DNA of 64,000 nt from Pleurotus ostreatus/Saccharomyces cerevisiae fusant (GCA_024196135.1 JAMQCK010000002.1:434001-498000); one strand, 5' to 3'. Shown: positions 43,313 through 53,400, counted from the first letter of the stretch. Notes: generated by a model from the sequence alone, not told the origin. Made by a program: numbers and translations.

Positions 43313-43713
43313 GAGTTCAGCAGACGGCCATGGGCATGCAGATGAGAAAGGAAGGAGATGGCCGAGGACGGGTTTTGGAGCCTGGCCAGGTGTTTGAGGT
43401 CGCTAGAATACGCGGGTCATCAGATGACGAACGTGAATTCTGTATGAATGGGAACACACCTGAAGTGCATGCGCGCATCGGGCTGCAGCATGCCAGGATG
43501 CCACTGGAACTTGTTGTGCTTCTCGACAAAGAGAACATGTTGATCGAGCTGGGCTGGGGAGTCGTCTGGCAAAGTGGAGATAAGTCGGTGGTGGGGGACA
43601 ACGAACGGCGGGCACGGCACCTTGTCCTTCTCCCATCGCTCAACGAGCGTGCCGCCAATGGCGACGTTGGCAGGGTCGTAGCCGACTCCGATGACATCAT
43701 AGACTTCCGACAT
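43313..43713 (-). pseudogene. 5' fragment of an L-ornithine N5-monooxygenase (SidA-type) gene
   Basis: The start ATG (43711-43713) gives MSEVYDVIGVGYDPANVAIG, the FAD-binding start of SidA-type enzymes. Members usually read G-x-G-x-G-P; here the third Gly position is Asp. After a probable 71-base intron come LDQHVLFVEKHNKFQWHPGM and LQPDARM, the family's best-known block. After a further intron DLKHLARLQNPSSAISFLSH and LHAHGRLLN follow. Within a few codons the sequence becomes AGS in another frame, and the SidA frame ends at a TGA about 45 bases later. The rest of SidA is missing here; a 3' piece lies at 35639-36280. Confidence 0.8.
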
Positions 43714-44828
43714 GGGCGAGCAGAGAAGAAGGAAGGGAGGATAGGCGGTGATGTGCTTGGCGGGAAGTGGGGACCAGATGGGGGATTGAGATGAGAGAGA
43801 GCAGGCGGGTTAGGGGCAGACAGTGCTGCGCGGACCTCAGGATGAGCAAATGCATGCTCGTGAGCGGCAGCAATGCTAGCGCCAGCAGCACGGACAGCTT
43901 GTGGTGCACGATTTCGTTCGTCTGCAGCGCGTTCGAGCCGTCGTCGAAGGTCGCGCGTGGGAAGTCCTTTGTGGAGGGAGTCCATATGCTCGCGGATTGC
44001 ATGACACTGGTTCGTTGTCCGTCAACACGCGCGAAGTGGAATGCCGCGGTGAAGATGGCGGCGTCCAGAGGATGGATGCCGAGCAAGAGCAGAGAGGCGT
44101 CCACAGATGCGCATCAGCCTTGTACGCAAACGTCTGCGCGGAGCCCACTCGGTCTCTGTCATTGGCTAGGCAATGTCGAGGTCGATGCTTGTACCGCTGG
44201 CACGGTAGGTACGGAGATACACCTTGATTTGCGCGTTGCCGATATCGTAGGTGTGCTGCAGGTGCGAGCCAGGAAACAGGTCCGGTATGATGGAGGCGAA
44301 ACTGTCGAAGGGGATAGGAAGGCGGAGGAGTATCACAATGCTCGGGACGAGGTTGATCTGTGCAACGCGGCGGTGCTGCTCGTGCGTGCTACGGAGGTTG
44401 CACATTCAAGCAGGCGGGAAGGCGGCTCCCCAAAGCCAGCGACCGGCATGCTTTGCAAGTGTACGTAAGGCGCTGCAGACATCTGGACCATGTCGCCACT
44501 GCTATCGTCGCCTGTGCGGTTCATGTGCTGGTACCTGCGAACAAGAACGAGCGTGTCGTCGACGACTGCATCAATGAAAGGCGTGAGCATGGCCATCATG
44601 CACTTGGGCCTGCCGCGCATACGGGACTGGTCGGTGTTGACGCGTTGCCCGACATGGTCAACAATATGGCCGAAGAAGAAACTGGGCTGGGCGGGAGCAG
44701 CGAGGGTGGGAAACAGGTGGCGGTCGGAGTTGGAGTGATCGCGTCCGGAGTTCGGGTGATTGTGTTCGGTTACTACTGCCATTACTGTCTTGCTTGCTTG
44801 TATCGTTGCAGTGTATAGTACTGGCATG
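43714..44828. other. Unassigned segment between SidA fragment and Helitron ORF
   Basis: About 1.1 kb of GC-rich, gene-like composition. Minus-strand frames include PAQPSFFFGHIVDHVGQRV, QINLVPSIVILLRLPIPFDS, AAIFTAAFHFARVDGQRTS and VHHKLSVLLALALLPLTSMH. Some look like spliced exons, but I cannot link them into one protein or name a family. It could be a further captured gene fragment, the Helitron 3' flank, or both. Confidence 0.4.
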
Positions 44829-47800
44829 TCAAGATAAGGGGTACTGCGAACGTGCAGAGTAAATAAATATATGGGCAGGTCGGCCATCAAGGGAAGTCAA
44901 CGAGGGAAAGAGCGAATCTTGTAGTAAGCAACCGTTTGCGACCTGACCATCGTACTTCCACCAAGTTGAAGTCACAACATCGAAGTACCTGCACGTAAAG
45001 TGGCCACCACCAACATAGATAATACCACATAGATAATAATGTAGGTCAGCATAGTGGTGTGATGGTGTGTATATCTGGTCAGAAATGAAGGTATCTGTCA
45101 GTTGCAAGCCTTGCACCTCAAAGAAAAGGAGTGAGCATGGCAGAAAAGAAGCAGATGCAGGAAATACATCACCACTCAAGTAGTTGCTTGTACGACATGA
45201 AGAGCAGAAAGATGATGTTGAATTTGGAGTGAGCGTATGTATGAACCATTCTCCAATAGATGATGCATATAGTGGATCGAGAAGCAAAGGATGGATCAGG
45301 GTTGGGCAACGATTGCGATGGACTACAGTTCCAATTGAATGACATGCAGAGCATTCATACTGTTCTATGAAAGAAACATTATCAGAACAGATGATGTGCT
45401 CTAGCATTCGTGACACAGACACCATGACTTGTCCATGTAAGGGAAAATTAGAAGGATCTGTTTGGTATAGCCACTGTCGTAAAGAAACACGAACAGCCTC
45501 GAAAGCGGAAGGATCATACCGTATATTCAGGTCAGGCACAAGTAGACTGCTGAATAAGGGAACCAGGTCACATACAGGAGGTGTACACCATTCAGTCCAA
45601 ATACCAGCTCCCTCGTGACATGTGTTCTTGTACGCACCAAGCAGAATGACAAGAACAGAATCGTATGCACATGACCAGTTCTCGGAATCCCAACGACAAC
45701 CAGTAAAGGGAGTATCAGAGGAGATTGAGAACGTAGACATAGAATGAGTGCTAATCGTATCCTGATCATTGACACGCACACGCTTTGAAGGTACAGATGT
45801 ACTGCAATTGTCGGGTGTTGAGGGCTTCTTACGCTTGCTTGCTTGTTCAACAAATACAAGAACAGGATTCTGAGGGTGCAAATTGGTCTCACTCTCGGGA
45901 TCAGGAACTGTAACTGTATCTGTGCTGCCAAATATGCCAGTATACCCATGATGTATCATAGTATTGTGTTCAAGAGCCTGAAGTCGTGCTATCTCAGATG
46001 TAAGCTCCCGTGGCAGAGGTTTGTTAAGTTGTTGCAGCGTCACAGGCTCCGTAAGATACAGGTTGTTCAAAGAACGGGCACGCGATGCAGCAACATAAGC
46101 ACTGAAACCTCCTTCTGCAAGATTCACTAAAACACTTGGCAGAGTCTTGCCCTGAGCAGACTGACCTGTAACAGCAAAGGCAGGTTGGATAGGAAGTTGG
46201 TGTCGAGTAATCTGCATCTGCTGGCCAGAACGTAGTAGTGTTGAAAAACGCCATGGAATTGGGTAGATTGGAAAGCATGCACGTGGAAGTCCTGATAATT
46301 GAACAGAACTTAGAGGAAAGTACACAATAACACACGGACAGTACGTGTATCCCCGAGCACAAGAGGTAGTGTACAGTTTGACAACAGTGCCTTGTGATCC
46401 GTTGCTGACTCCAAGTTCCGTACATAAGTTACGGGATCGTAAAATGACAGGCATACCAGTATATAGTGGAATGATAGAAGGAAGGGAAGTGCTCCGTGCA
46501 GGCAGAATCATCTCCAGTAGTTCTTTGCGGACATCGTCATCTACGAGTACAGTGCCAGATTTGTCTACAGCATATGAGTATACAATAGATTCAGGAGTAT
46601 CCGGATGTGGACGTATGGCCTTTGCGCGCTGCAGATTGATTTCCTGCCGTAAGTCATTAGTACGTACAATGGCAGTTGCATGGTAATTAGCCTCAAGTCC
46701 CATATCAATACCGTGTGGCCGGTTGGCAGTCCGTATAACACGAGAATTGAATAGATCCACATCATCCAGTGTACATTCACGTGTCCGTAAACGGTTGACA
46801 GCATCACCATAGGTTGGATCATTTGCCATACGTTTCTGCTCTTTCAGTGTAATAACAGTGTTAACTGTCTTCCATGCCAGTCGACCAAGCCGTTTCGTTG
46901 TTTCAGAATTGGTCTGCTCTGCATATGGAAGAATTGGCCTATATAGAGGTGTACCACCAACAGGGGGATATTGATAGAAATCACCAGCAAAAATCATATC
47001 AATTCCTCCGAACCACAGTGATGGACGTTCCTTTGCATAACGCAAGGCTGCATCAGTATCTGCTATAAGTTGTACACTAAACATACTGATCTCATCGGCA
47101 GCAACTATCTGAACGTGGCGGTACTCTTCTCTGATATCGTTCCGCTGTTTGACACTGACAAGAACACTATAGTCTTCCGATGCAGATCCAAGGTCTCTAT
47201 TACCTTTTCCTTTGGAATTTGAGTGCACCGTAAGACCAAGACTCTTATGTACTGTCATGCCATCGATAAGACCTGCAGCAGAACCAGTTGGTGCAAGCAG
47301 TCGAAGTGTATGACCCATGCTAAAGAACGACAATAGATCTTTAAACGCATTAATAACATGTGACTTTCCAGTACCACCAGGGCCAGTCATAAGCATGCGA
47401 AGGGGAGTACTTGATGGCAAAGGCATAGTGCTGTGCGTACTAGTGCTCTGCGAAGGTAGAATATGGCTGCGGATGAAATGAGAGGCAATAATGTTATATG
47501 CAATAGCCTGTTCCTTGTTCAAACAAAACCTGCGCGATATAGAAGATACGACCTGTTGAACTGCAGATGCAAGGGTCATCGGATGTTGTGGAGGTACATC
47601 AGTATCTAACACATGCAAATCAGTGCCATTAGTCTGTAACTGGACAGCATCAAAAAGCGTAGTTGGTAGTATAGATGTAGTTGAAGATTGGGTAAAAGAA
47701 ATGTTTGCAGACAAATCACGCTGTGGTACAGAAGTACGGCGCATATCTTGTTTTGCTTTCTCTTGTGCACTAATCTCGTCCTTCCACTTGCGCATGATTG

Positions 47801-50800
47801 CGGAAGATAACTCGCAACTTGAAAGAGAAGAGTAATCAAAAGCCATAGGAGATATGTTCTGTAATCCATCGATGTGCTGTAACCAATTCGACTGTCGCAA
47901 GGCGAGTATAGATTGTGATACAGCAAGGTTTGTACCTGCTGATAACTGTGACACAATGATGTCTTCAGCAGAGCAACCACTATCCTGTTCACCGTCTGTG
48001 GTAGTTGGCTTCGATGAAGATGAGGCTGCTGCACGCTTCTTGAGTCGCTCAGAATCACGCTCATCTTGACACTCATATACAGCCTCCCAGTTTTCCATGA
48101 TATTACGTGCACTATCAGAGAAATTAAACGACTGAAAGACTGCGTCAGGTACCATTGACGGTGGGATCAACGGATCTTCATCACTGAATGGCTTGAAATG
48201 AGCAAGAGCAAATAGAGAGAATGTTGGATGTGCAGGACGTGGAATAGAGCAACCAACAACACGTGGTATCAGACGCCGATCACCAAACACAAGCGGATTT
48301 GAATGCAAAAGAAGGTCATGTGTATCATGTAAGGGATGGTTGGATTTTAGGCTGTACCGAGGCAAAGTTCCTACTCTACTGTCTTTGCTACTCTTGTTTT
48401 TTCTCTTGCTTTTCAGCTCCTTTGATACACAACGGCAGAAGTCAAAGAATGAAAGGTAGTGAAGAGCACTATCACGGTAGTAGTAGTCCAGAAACTGATT
48501 GTTAACTACAACATTGCTATCTCTGTCAGTGACAATGCGGATACGATCACCCTCGACAACATCGTCAACATTGTCATCCGGTTCATCCACATTAATCGTA
48601 TTTTCTGAAACATGTTTTGCATCGGATGGAAGCAATGAACGTAGAGATGCCATCAAAATAGATGACTGCATAGGAACAGTGTTGTGTGAGGAAATACCGT
48701 CTCCAAACCCACGTAGGTACCGTACAGCCTGCTGTGCATGGATCTGTTGCTGACGTTGAAACTGGGCAACACATTTATGTAATAACGCTTTCGAGCGGGC
48801 AAGCGGACTTGTTCCATCACCAGGATCCAGAGCAGCAACAGCACGAGAGATAAGACTGAGCATCTCATAGGTCTTCAGATCCATCTTCGTAATATAGTCT
48901 GTGATATAGAATGAAGCCGCCTTCGCTGCTTTTCCAGAAAGAATACACTTCAAGTCATGATTGTGACGGCAGAATACAAGAATAAAAGGATTGTAATAGT
49001 TCACGGTGGGGTCCAAACATACAATAAATATAGAATTAGTAGCTGGATCAAAGAACGAGTGTGTAACAATATCATGCGGAAATTGAAAGCGACAATTGTC
49101 TGTATTACCGTACTTGTGACATACAGCTCGGCAAGTATGTCGTTGCAACTTCTCACCACACATCTTGACTTCTGACAGAAACGTCTCCACCCAAAGCTTG
49201 TATGCATTATTGCCCATGCCATCATCTGGATTATCAAGACTGAAAAGCTCAGGCGGGATAGGTGGTGGCATTTCCACACGTGGTTCCCGATTGAGATCAG
49301 AAAATTCAATGTCTGGAAGGTCATGCTTGATAATATCCTCCGTGTAGGCAAAGAATCGATCTTGAAACCCAGCATCATCTTTTAAACGCTTATGTAGGGC
49401 AGTGGGATTTGGAGCACCTTCTAACCAGATGAGAAAATGTCCATGTAGAGAGCCTCTTTCTGTATATTCCGATGTTCCATAGAAAGCCTTTATATGCCCT
49501 AAAATTCCACCATCAGACGTAGAATGCTTACGCTTGAAGTCCCACCCAAAGAGATGTGTAAACAGACATTCAAAAGAGAATTGGAAAAAATCTGCAGCAA
49601 TAACAGGCTCTTCTGCTAAACGACGTGCCCGCTCAGGTCCTGCTGGCAACAATGGAAATCTGTTTGTTAAGTCGACTGTATTATCTCCATACATAACTTG
49701 GAACACAGGGCTGTGTACAGGACTAGGGTTAAACGTAAAGTAAAGGAATGGCATTCCAAAGTATGCGAAATAATTACGAATCTCATTGCGTATGCATAAT
49801 TTAGACGCCTGTGAGCCAGGAACCTTTGCGGATATTGCACGGACCTTGCTAAGTAATTTCATGACGCGCTGACCCATAATGTCTGAATGGTCAATGTGTC
49901 CTTCGCTTTCAAAGATATTAGCAACACGCGCAATGTGCTCAACCGGAAGAGATGCCAGGTCATTTGCGATAGCTTGAAAACCTGAACGCGAAACAGTAAA
50001 GTGTGTGTGCAAGTGACTCTGACGGCGTTGCAAAATATTAAGAGCAACGAACATATACGCGTGGTGACGAGCAAAGCAACGGTCGTCAAGATCCAAGAAA
50101 TATTCAGCCTGCTTGTCAAATGCAATTGCAGTCGGACGCTTCGGATCTTCAAAACCACCAAAACCTTGAGGAAACAGGGTTGGAAACATACCAGGAAATA
50201 GATCAGGATTCTTGTACTCTGGTGTTGCAATTGATGAGCGGTGCACAACGAGATCAGGACGGCTTGATTGATCTGGCAATAGACTACGCAGAGCAGATGC
50301 GGTGAATGTTCGACCGGTCAGATGCACACTCTCTGGATCAGATACACCCATCTTTTCCAATAAAGTGTCACCTGCAGTACGGCTTTCAGCATTCATGACG
50401 TCGCTTGGATGTTCAGAAAGTCCTGCTGTCTCTTCTTGTCTGACGTAGTCAGGATTTAGAGAATTGTCCAATACAATGCGCTCATCAAGTCCCGGAAATG
50501 TATCGTCTTCAGGGTACATGTCAAAAATGCTGTAGTCCATAGGGATGTTATGGTAAAGACGGTTGCTGCTATGCAAATATTTCAAGAATGCGATAGCTTT
50601 TGATTTACGGAAGCGGAACATATTCTGGCAGCCTAGCATAGACATACGAAACTTTCCAGGCCCAACAAAGATAACAGAAAGCATATCGTTCACATCATCA
50701 GGAGCACGTGGCAAGACTGAGGCAGTCGACACAATATTCATATCATGCGCACAAGAATTTCCCGTAAAAACACGAGGGGAACGTTCATCTGCTGATCGAA

Positions 50801-52202
50801 AAAGACGGGTGACATGGGCAGTTGTACGATACAGCGAACAGACCATCTCTTCAACCCATGTTATATCCTGTAGTTCAGGAGGCAGGACACCACGGTAGAG
50901 ATTATTGGCAAGAGCGTAGCGGGGCATCTTGTTGCGGAGAAGGCTGCCTCTGCATTCACTACAAAGCTGCAATGCAGGTGCTGTGCGAGATGGGGCTCGT
51001 GGGTGAGGGTAATCCAAAAGCACACCATGTTTGTCAAGCAAGAGACCATCAAGTCCAGAAATACCAAATATGAACTCAGTTCGGTCATAGAAGTGCAAGA
51101 GCTCTGTATCTGTTGGTCTCAACAACTCCAAATTCTCGCTAACTTCATCCTCTGGCCAGCGGTACACTGCAACATCAGCATCCATACGGCGGCGACTGCA
51201 ACAAGCACATAATAATGGCTGAGTCCAACGCATTGCATCAATGTACGCAGCCGCACAAGACAGTTTGACATGATCGGGGACAACCTGAGGCCAGTCAGCC
51301 TGAATATCTGCAATTTTGTTGGCCTGCATAGATATAGCCTCTGCCTTGCGGTCAGCTCTCCGTACTGAATCTTTCTTTCTGTGTCTCATCTGCCGTTCGC
51401 TCTCCAACACATTGATATCAGCAGAAGATGCAGCTGCAGGTTTATACAAAGCCAAGAGCACGTCCTTGTTGTATTCGGTTGACAATAACATCTTTAGCAT
51501 TACAGTAGTCTCTGGTATGTCAAGAAACATAGGGAATCTTGATAAGAAAACTTCGAAAAGATCAGAGCAATCCAACTGCAGCAGATACTGCACACGACCA
51601 ATAACGTGACGGACTATAGCCTGCATACAATTGTGAGCAGATCTTCGTCTATATTCTGGACGTGTGGAAACCGGAAGTGCACGAAGACATGATGTAAGCG
51701 TGTCCAGAGAGAGGTCACTAAGCTTATCGACTGTTGTATCAAAAGGGCAATTCAGCCACTCAATGTCTGTGATAGGCATGTCCATGGCAGTACAAGAATT
51801 GACACCGTTGTGGTGAATTGTACTCATACGTATGGTATCTGCTACATCAGCACCGAATACAACTGACAAACATGCTGCTATTAGACAGTGACAAGACATG
51901 CTTTGATCAGAAGTTAATGATGCAAGGCACCCTAAAGACGATGCAAAACCTTGCAAGGACTGCATAGACTCAAGATAGTGCTCTACCATACAGTCACGCA
52001 TAGACATGAAGGATTGCATCAAGACTTCAATGATATCGGGCTTCGTCTTGGGAACATGGTTGGGATCGATGGCAAACGGCGACAACTGCACATGGTGCAA
52101 AGACTGCCGAAGGGCAGGCACGAATACATGTTGCAAGGCATCTCGTATCGTACATATGTCATTAAACAGATACGTGGGCAAGACAAAAACAAAGTTAGAC
52201 AT
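44829..52202 (-). CDS. Helitron Rep/PIF1-type helicase with ubiquitin-specific-protease-like C terminus
   Basis: One uninterrupted frame of about 2457 residues. The first in-frame ATG is at 52200-52202 (MSNFVFVLPTYLFNDICTIR). Residues around 450-550 match the DUF6570-type region that precedes fungal Helitron proteins (RNKMPRYALANNLYRG). The replication-initiator domain has PFLYFTFNPSPVHSPV, the HUH-like motif RGSLHGHFLIWLEG and the catalytic-tyrosine segment FYITDYITKMD. The PIF1-like helicase has LMTGPGGTGKSHVINAF (Walker A), VAADEISMFS (Walker B), MIFAGDFYQYPPVGG and TGQSAQGKTLPSVLVNLAEG, then SAYVAASRA. The last 250 residues carry WSCAYDSVLVILLGAY (Cys box), a Cys pair cluster (CSACHS; CSSCRT) and YVGGGHFTCRYFDVVTSTWW (His box), as in C19 ubiquitin proteases. 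No stop or frameshift is present, so it is probably functional. It is markedly more AT-rich than neighbouring genes. Confidence 0.9.
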   Translation of the reverse strand: MSNFVFVLPTYLFNDICTIRDALQHVFVPALRQSLHHVQLSPFAIDPNHVPKTKPDIIEVLMQSFMSMRDCMVEHYLESMQSLQGFASSLGCLASLTSDQSMSCHCLIAACLSVVFGADVADTIRMSTIHHNGVNSCTAMDMPITDIEWLNCPFDTTVDKLSDLSLDTLTSCLRALPVSTRPEYRRRSAHNCMQAIVRHVIGRVQYLLQLDCSDLFEVFLSRFPMFLDIPETTVMLKMLLSTEYNKDVLLALYKPAAASSADINVLESERQMRHRKKDSVRRADRKAEAISMQANKIADIQADWPQVVPDHVKLSCAAAYIDAMRWTQPLLCACCSRRRMDADVAVYRWPEDEVSENLELLRPTDTELLHFYDRTEFIFGISGLDGLLLDKHGVLLDYPHPRAPSRTAPALQLCSECRGSLLRNKMPRYALANNLYRGVLPPELQDITWVEEMVCSLYRTTAHVTRLFRSADERSPRVFTGNSCAHDMNIVSTASVLPRAPDDVNDMLSVIFVGPGKFRMSMLGCQNMFRFRKSKAIAFLKYLHSSNRLYHNIPMDYSIFDMYPEDDTFPGLDERIVLDNSLNPDYVRQEETAGLSEHPSDVMNAESRTAGDTLLEKMGVSDPESVHLTGRTFTASALRSLLPDQSSRPDLVVHRSSIATPEYKNPDLFPGMFPTLFPQGFGGFEDPKRPTAIAFDKQAEYFLDLDDRCFARHHAYMFVALNILQRRQSHLHTHFTVSRSGFQAIANDLASLPVEHIARVANIFESEGHIDHSDIMGQRVMKLLSKVRAISAKVPGSQASKLCIRNEIRNYFAYFGMPFLYFTFNPSPVHSPVFQVMYGDNTVDLTNRFPLLPAGPERARRLAEEPVIAADFFQFSFECLFTHLFGWDFKRKHSTSDGGILGHIKAFYGTSEYTERGSLHGHFLIWLEGAPNPTALHKRLKDDAGFQDRFFAYTEDIIKHDLPDIEFSDLNREPRVEMPPPIPPELFSLDNPDDGMGNNAYKLWVETFLSEVKMCGEKLQRHTCRAVCHKYGNTDNCRFQFPHDIVTHSFFDPATNSIFIVCLDPTVNYYNPFILVFCRHNHDLKCILSGKAAKAASFYITDYITKMDLKTYEMLSLISRAVAALDPGDGTSPLARSKALLHKCVAQFQRQQQIHAQQAVRYLRGFGDGISSHNTVPMQSSILMASLRSLLPSDAKHVSENTINVDEPDDNVDDVVEGDRIRIVTDRDSNVVVNNQFLDYYYRDSALHYLSFFDFCRCVSKELKSKRKNKSSKDSRVGTLPRYSLKSNHPLHDTHDLLLHSNPLVFGDRRLIPRVVGCSIPRPAHPTFSLFALAHFKPFSDEDPLIPPSMVPDAVFQSFNFSDSARNIMENWEAVYECQDERDSERLKKRAAASSSSKPTTTDGEQDSGCSAEDIIVSQLSAGTNLAVSQSILALRQSNWLQHIDGLQNISPMAFDYSSLSSCELSSAIMRKWKDEISAQEKAKQDMRRTSVPQRDLSANISFTQSSTTSILPTTLFDAVQLQTNGTDLHVLDTDVPPQHPMTLASAVQQVVSSISRRFCLNKEQAIAYNIIASHFIRSHILPSQSTSTHSTMPLPSSTPLRMLMTGPGGTGKSHVINAFKDLLSFFSMGHTLRLLAPTGSAAGLIDGMTVHKSLGLTVHSNSKGKGNRDLGSASEDYSVLVSVKQRNDIREEYRHVQIVAADEISMFSVQLIADTDAALRYAKERPSLWFGGIDMIFAGDFYQYPPVGGTPLYRPILPYAEQTNSETTKRLGRLAWKTVNTVITLKEQKRMANDPTYGDAVNRLRTRECTLDDVDLFNSRVIRTANRPHGIDMGLEANYHATAIVRTNDLRQEINLQRAKAIRPHPDTPESIVYSYAVDKSGTVLVDDDVRKELLEMILPARSTSLPSIIPLYTGMPVILRSRNLCTELGVSNGSQGTVVKLYTTSCARGYTYCPCVIVYFPLSSVQLSGLPRACFPIYPIPWRFSTLLRSGQQMQITRHQLPIQPAFAVTGQSAQGKTLPSVLVNLAEGGFSAYVAASRARSLNNLYLTEPVTLQQLNKPLPRELTSEIARLQALEHNTMIHHGYTGIFGSTDTVTVPDPESETNLHPQNPVLVFVEQASKRKKPSTPDNCSTSVPSKRVRVNDQDTISTHSMSTFSISSDTPFTGCRWDSENWSCAYDSVLVILLGAYKNTCHEGAGIWTEWCTPPVCDLVPLFSSLLVPDLNIRYDPSAFEAVRVSLRQWLYQTDPSNFPLHGQVMVSVSRMLEHIICSDNVSFIEQYECSACHSIGTVVHRNRCPTLIHPLLLDPLYASSIGEWFIHTLTPNSTSSFCSSCRTSNYLSGDVFPASASFLPCSLLFFEVQGLQLTDTFISDQIYTPSHHYADLHYYLCGIIYVGGGHFTCRYFDVVTSTWWKYDGQVANGCLLQDSLFPSLTSLDGRPAHIFIYSARSQYPLS

Positions 52203-53400
52203 TGTATGTAATGCACAAGCTATGGCAAAGGACGTGCTCGATATTGAACTGATGTAGGACAGGTAGGAGGGGATCAGATAAACAGGATGCAATGTAAAGA
52301 CACAAGAGGGAAGGAACGAAGTGGACAGAAAAGGGTGGAGACGAAGAGGGGAGACGGAAAAAGAAGATGGGACGAAAAAGATAAGATACAACGATCAGGG
52401 AAGCGAGGCGACGTGGACAGAAAGGGACGGGGCGAGGTTCGGGCGAACAAGGGAAAGGAACACGCGGAGGAGGGAAGTGGGGAGGGAGAGGATAAACGGA
52501 CCGAAGGGAGTACACAGACGGCGAGGCCGCGCAAGAGGGGAGGGCGCAAAGCGAACCCAACAGGGGAGTGAGGAGGGTACGAGGGTGGGGGGGAGCGGAA
52601 GGGTGGAACGGAAGGGGAGTGGGATCAACGCGAAGGGAGGATAGGAGTGAGACACAGTCCGGTACGACGAAGAACGACGACGGACAGCTGCGAAGGTGAT
52701 CAGCATCAGACATATGGATGACGACCAACATACTCACCGATGCAGATGTCCGCGGGAGGAGACGGTGCCGTTCTACACAGATATCGTAAGAAGTTACACG
52801 TATCGCAGGAGAACGACAGCACGTACCGAGGACGCCGAAGATGTCGTTGATGACTGATACGGCAGACGTGGAGGCCAGAACAGGTATGGAACTGTTGCGG
52901 CGAGTAGACATAGATGGGGAGGGGGTGGAAGCGAGACGCGACACGTATGGCAGACGATGGAGGACCACGAACATGTAAAGAGAATCGTCAGCGTGCGATC
53001 ATTCGAATGGCAGAACATACGCACCAGTGCGGGACGGCGGCCGTAGGTGACGGAGGTGATCGTGCTGTTAAGCAACGGTATGATGAACACTAGCACATAA
53101 CACAGAACGATAAGAAGACGCACCGAGGCAGGCGCGAGCTTGCGAAAACGACAAGGACGACGACGGCGTGCGCGCGAGAACACCGCGCGAGATCCACGTA
53201 TATGACGTGCCAAAGAGCAGACGGTCCTGTAGCGATAAGACAGTTCAGCGTGAGCGGCGACGATTGACGACGGCGAGAAGCGGAATCGAGAGGGAGGGGC
53301 GGGAGAGGAAGAAAGACAGAAGAGCAATCGAAAAGGGTCGGAAGCCGAGTCGGAAGATGCAGGTAAACAACGATCAACAACGCAACGAATCACCAATGGT
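44829..53400 (-). mobile_element. Helitron (autonomous type), ends not defined
   Basis: The intact Rep/helicase ORF implies a rolling-circle transposon. Its 5' end should lie to the right of 52.2 kb and its 3' end to the left of 44.83 kb, because the ORF is on the minus strand. I could not identify the expected TC start, the CTRR end with a preceding hairpin, or an A/T target junction by eye. The right limit given is only a guess from where AT-rich and purine-biased sequence gives way to ordinary DNA. The gene mosaic to the left may or may not be part of the element. Confidence 0.6.

Noticed and set aside
44100..44210. Candidate Helitron 3' end (small TACCG/CGGTA hairpin about 20 bases from a CTAG)
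   Set aside because: The stem is only 5 bases, its distance to CTAG is too large, and the next base is not the expected T.
43714..44828. Cytochrome P450 N-terminal piece (PSFFFGHIVDHVGQRV)
   Set aside because: Only one short stretch resembles the P450 opening; no I-helix, EXXR or haem-binding motif follows.
52195..53400. Separate protein-coding gene on the minus strand upstream of the Helitron
   Set aside because: The frames are low-complexity Pro/Ser/Leu translations of a pyrimidine-rich tract; splice-like sites exist but no product could be assembled with confidence.
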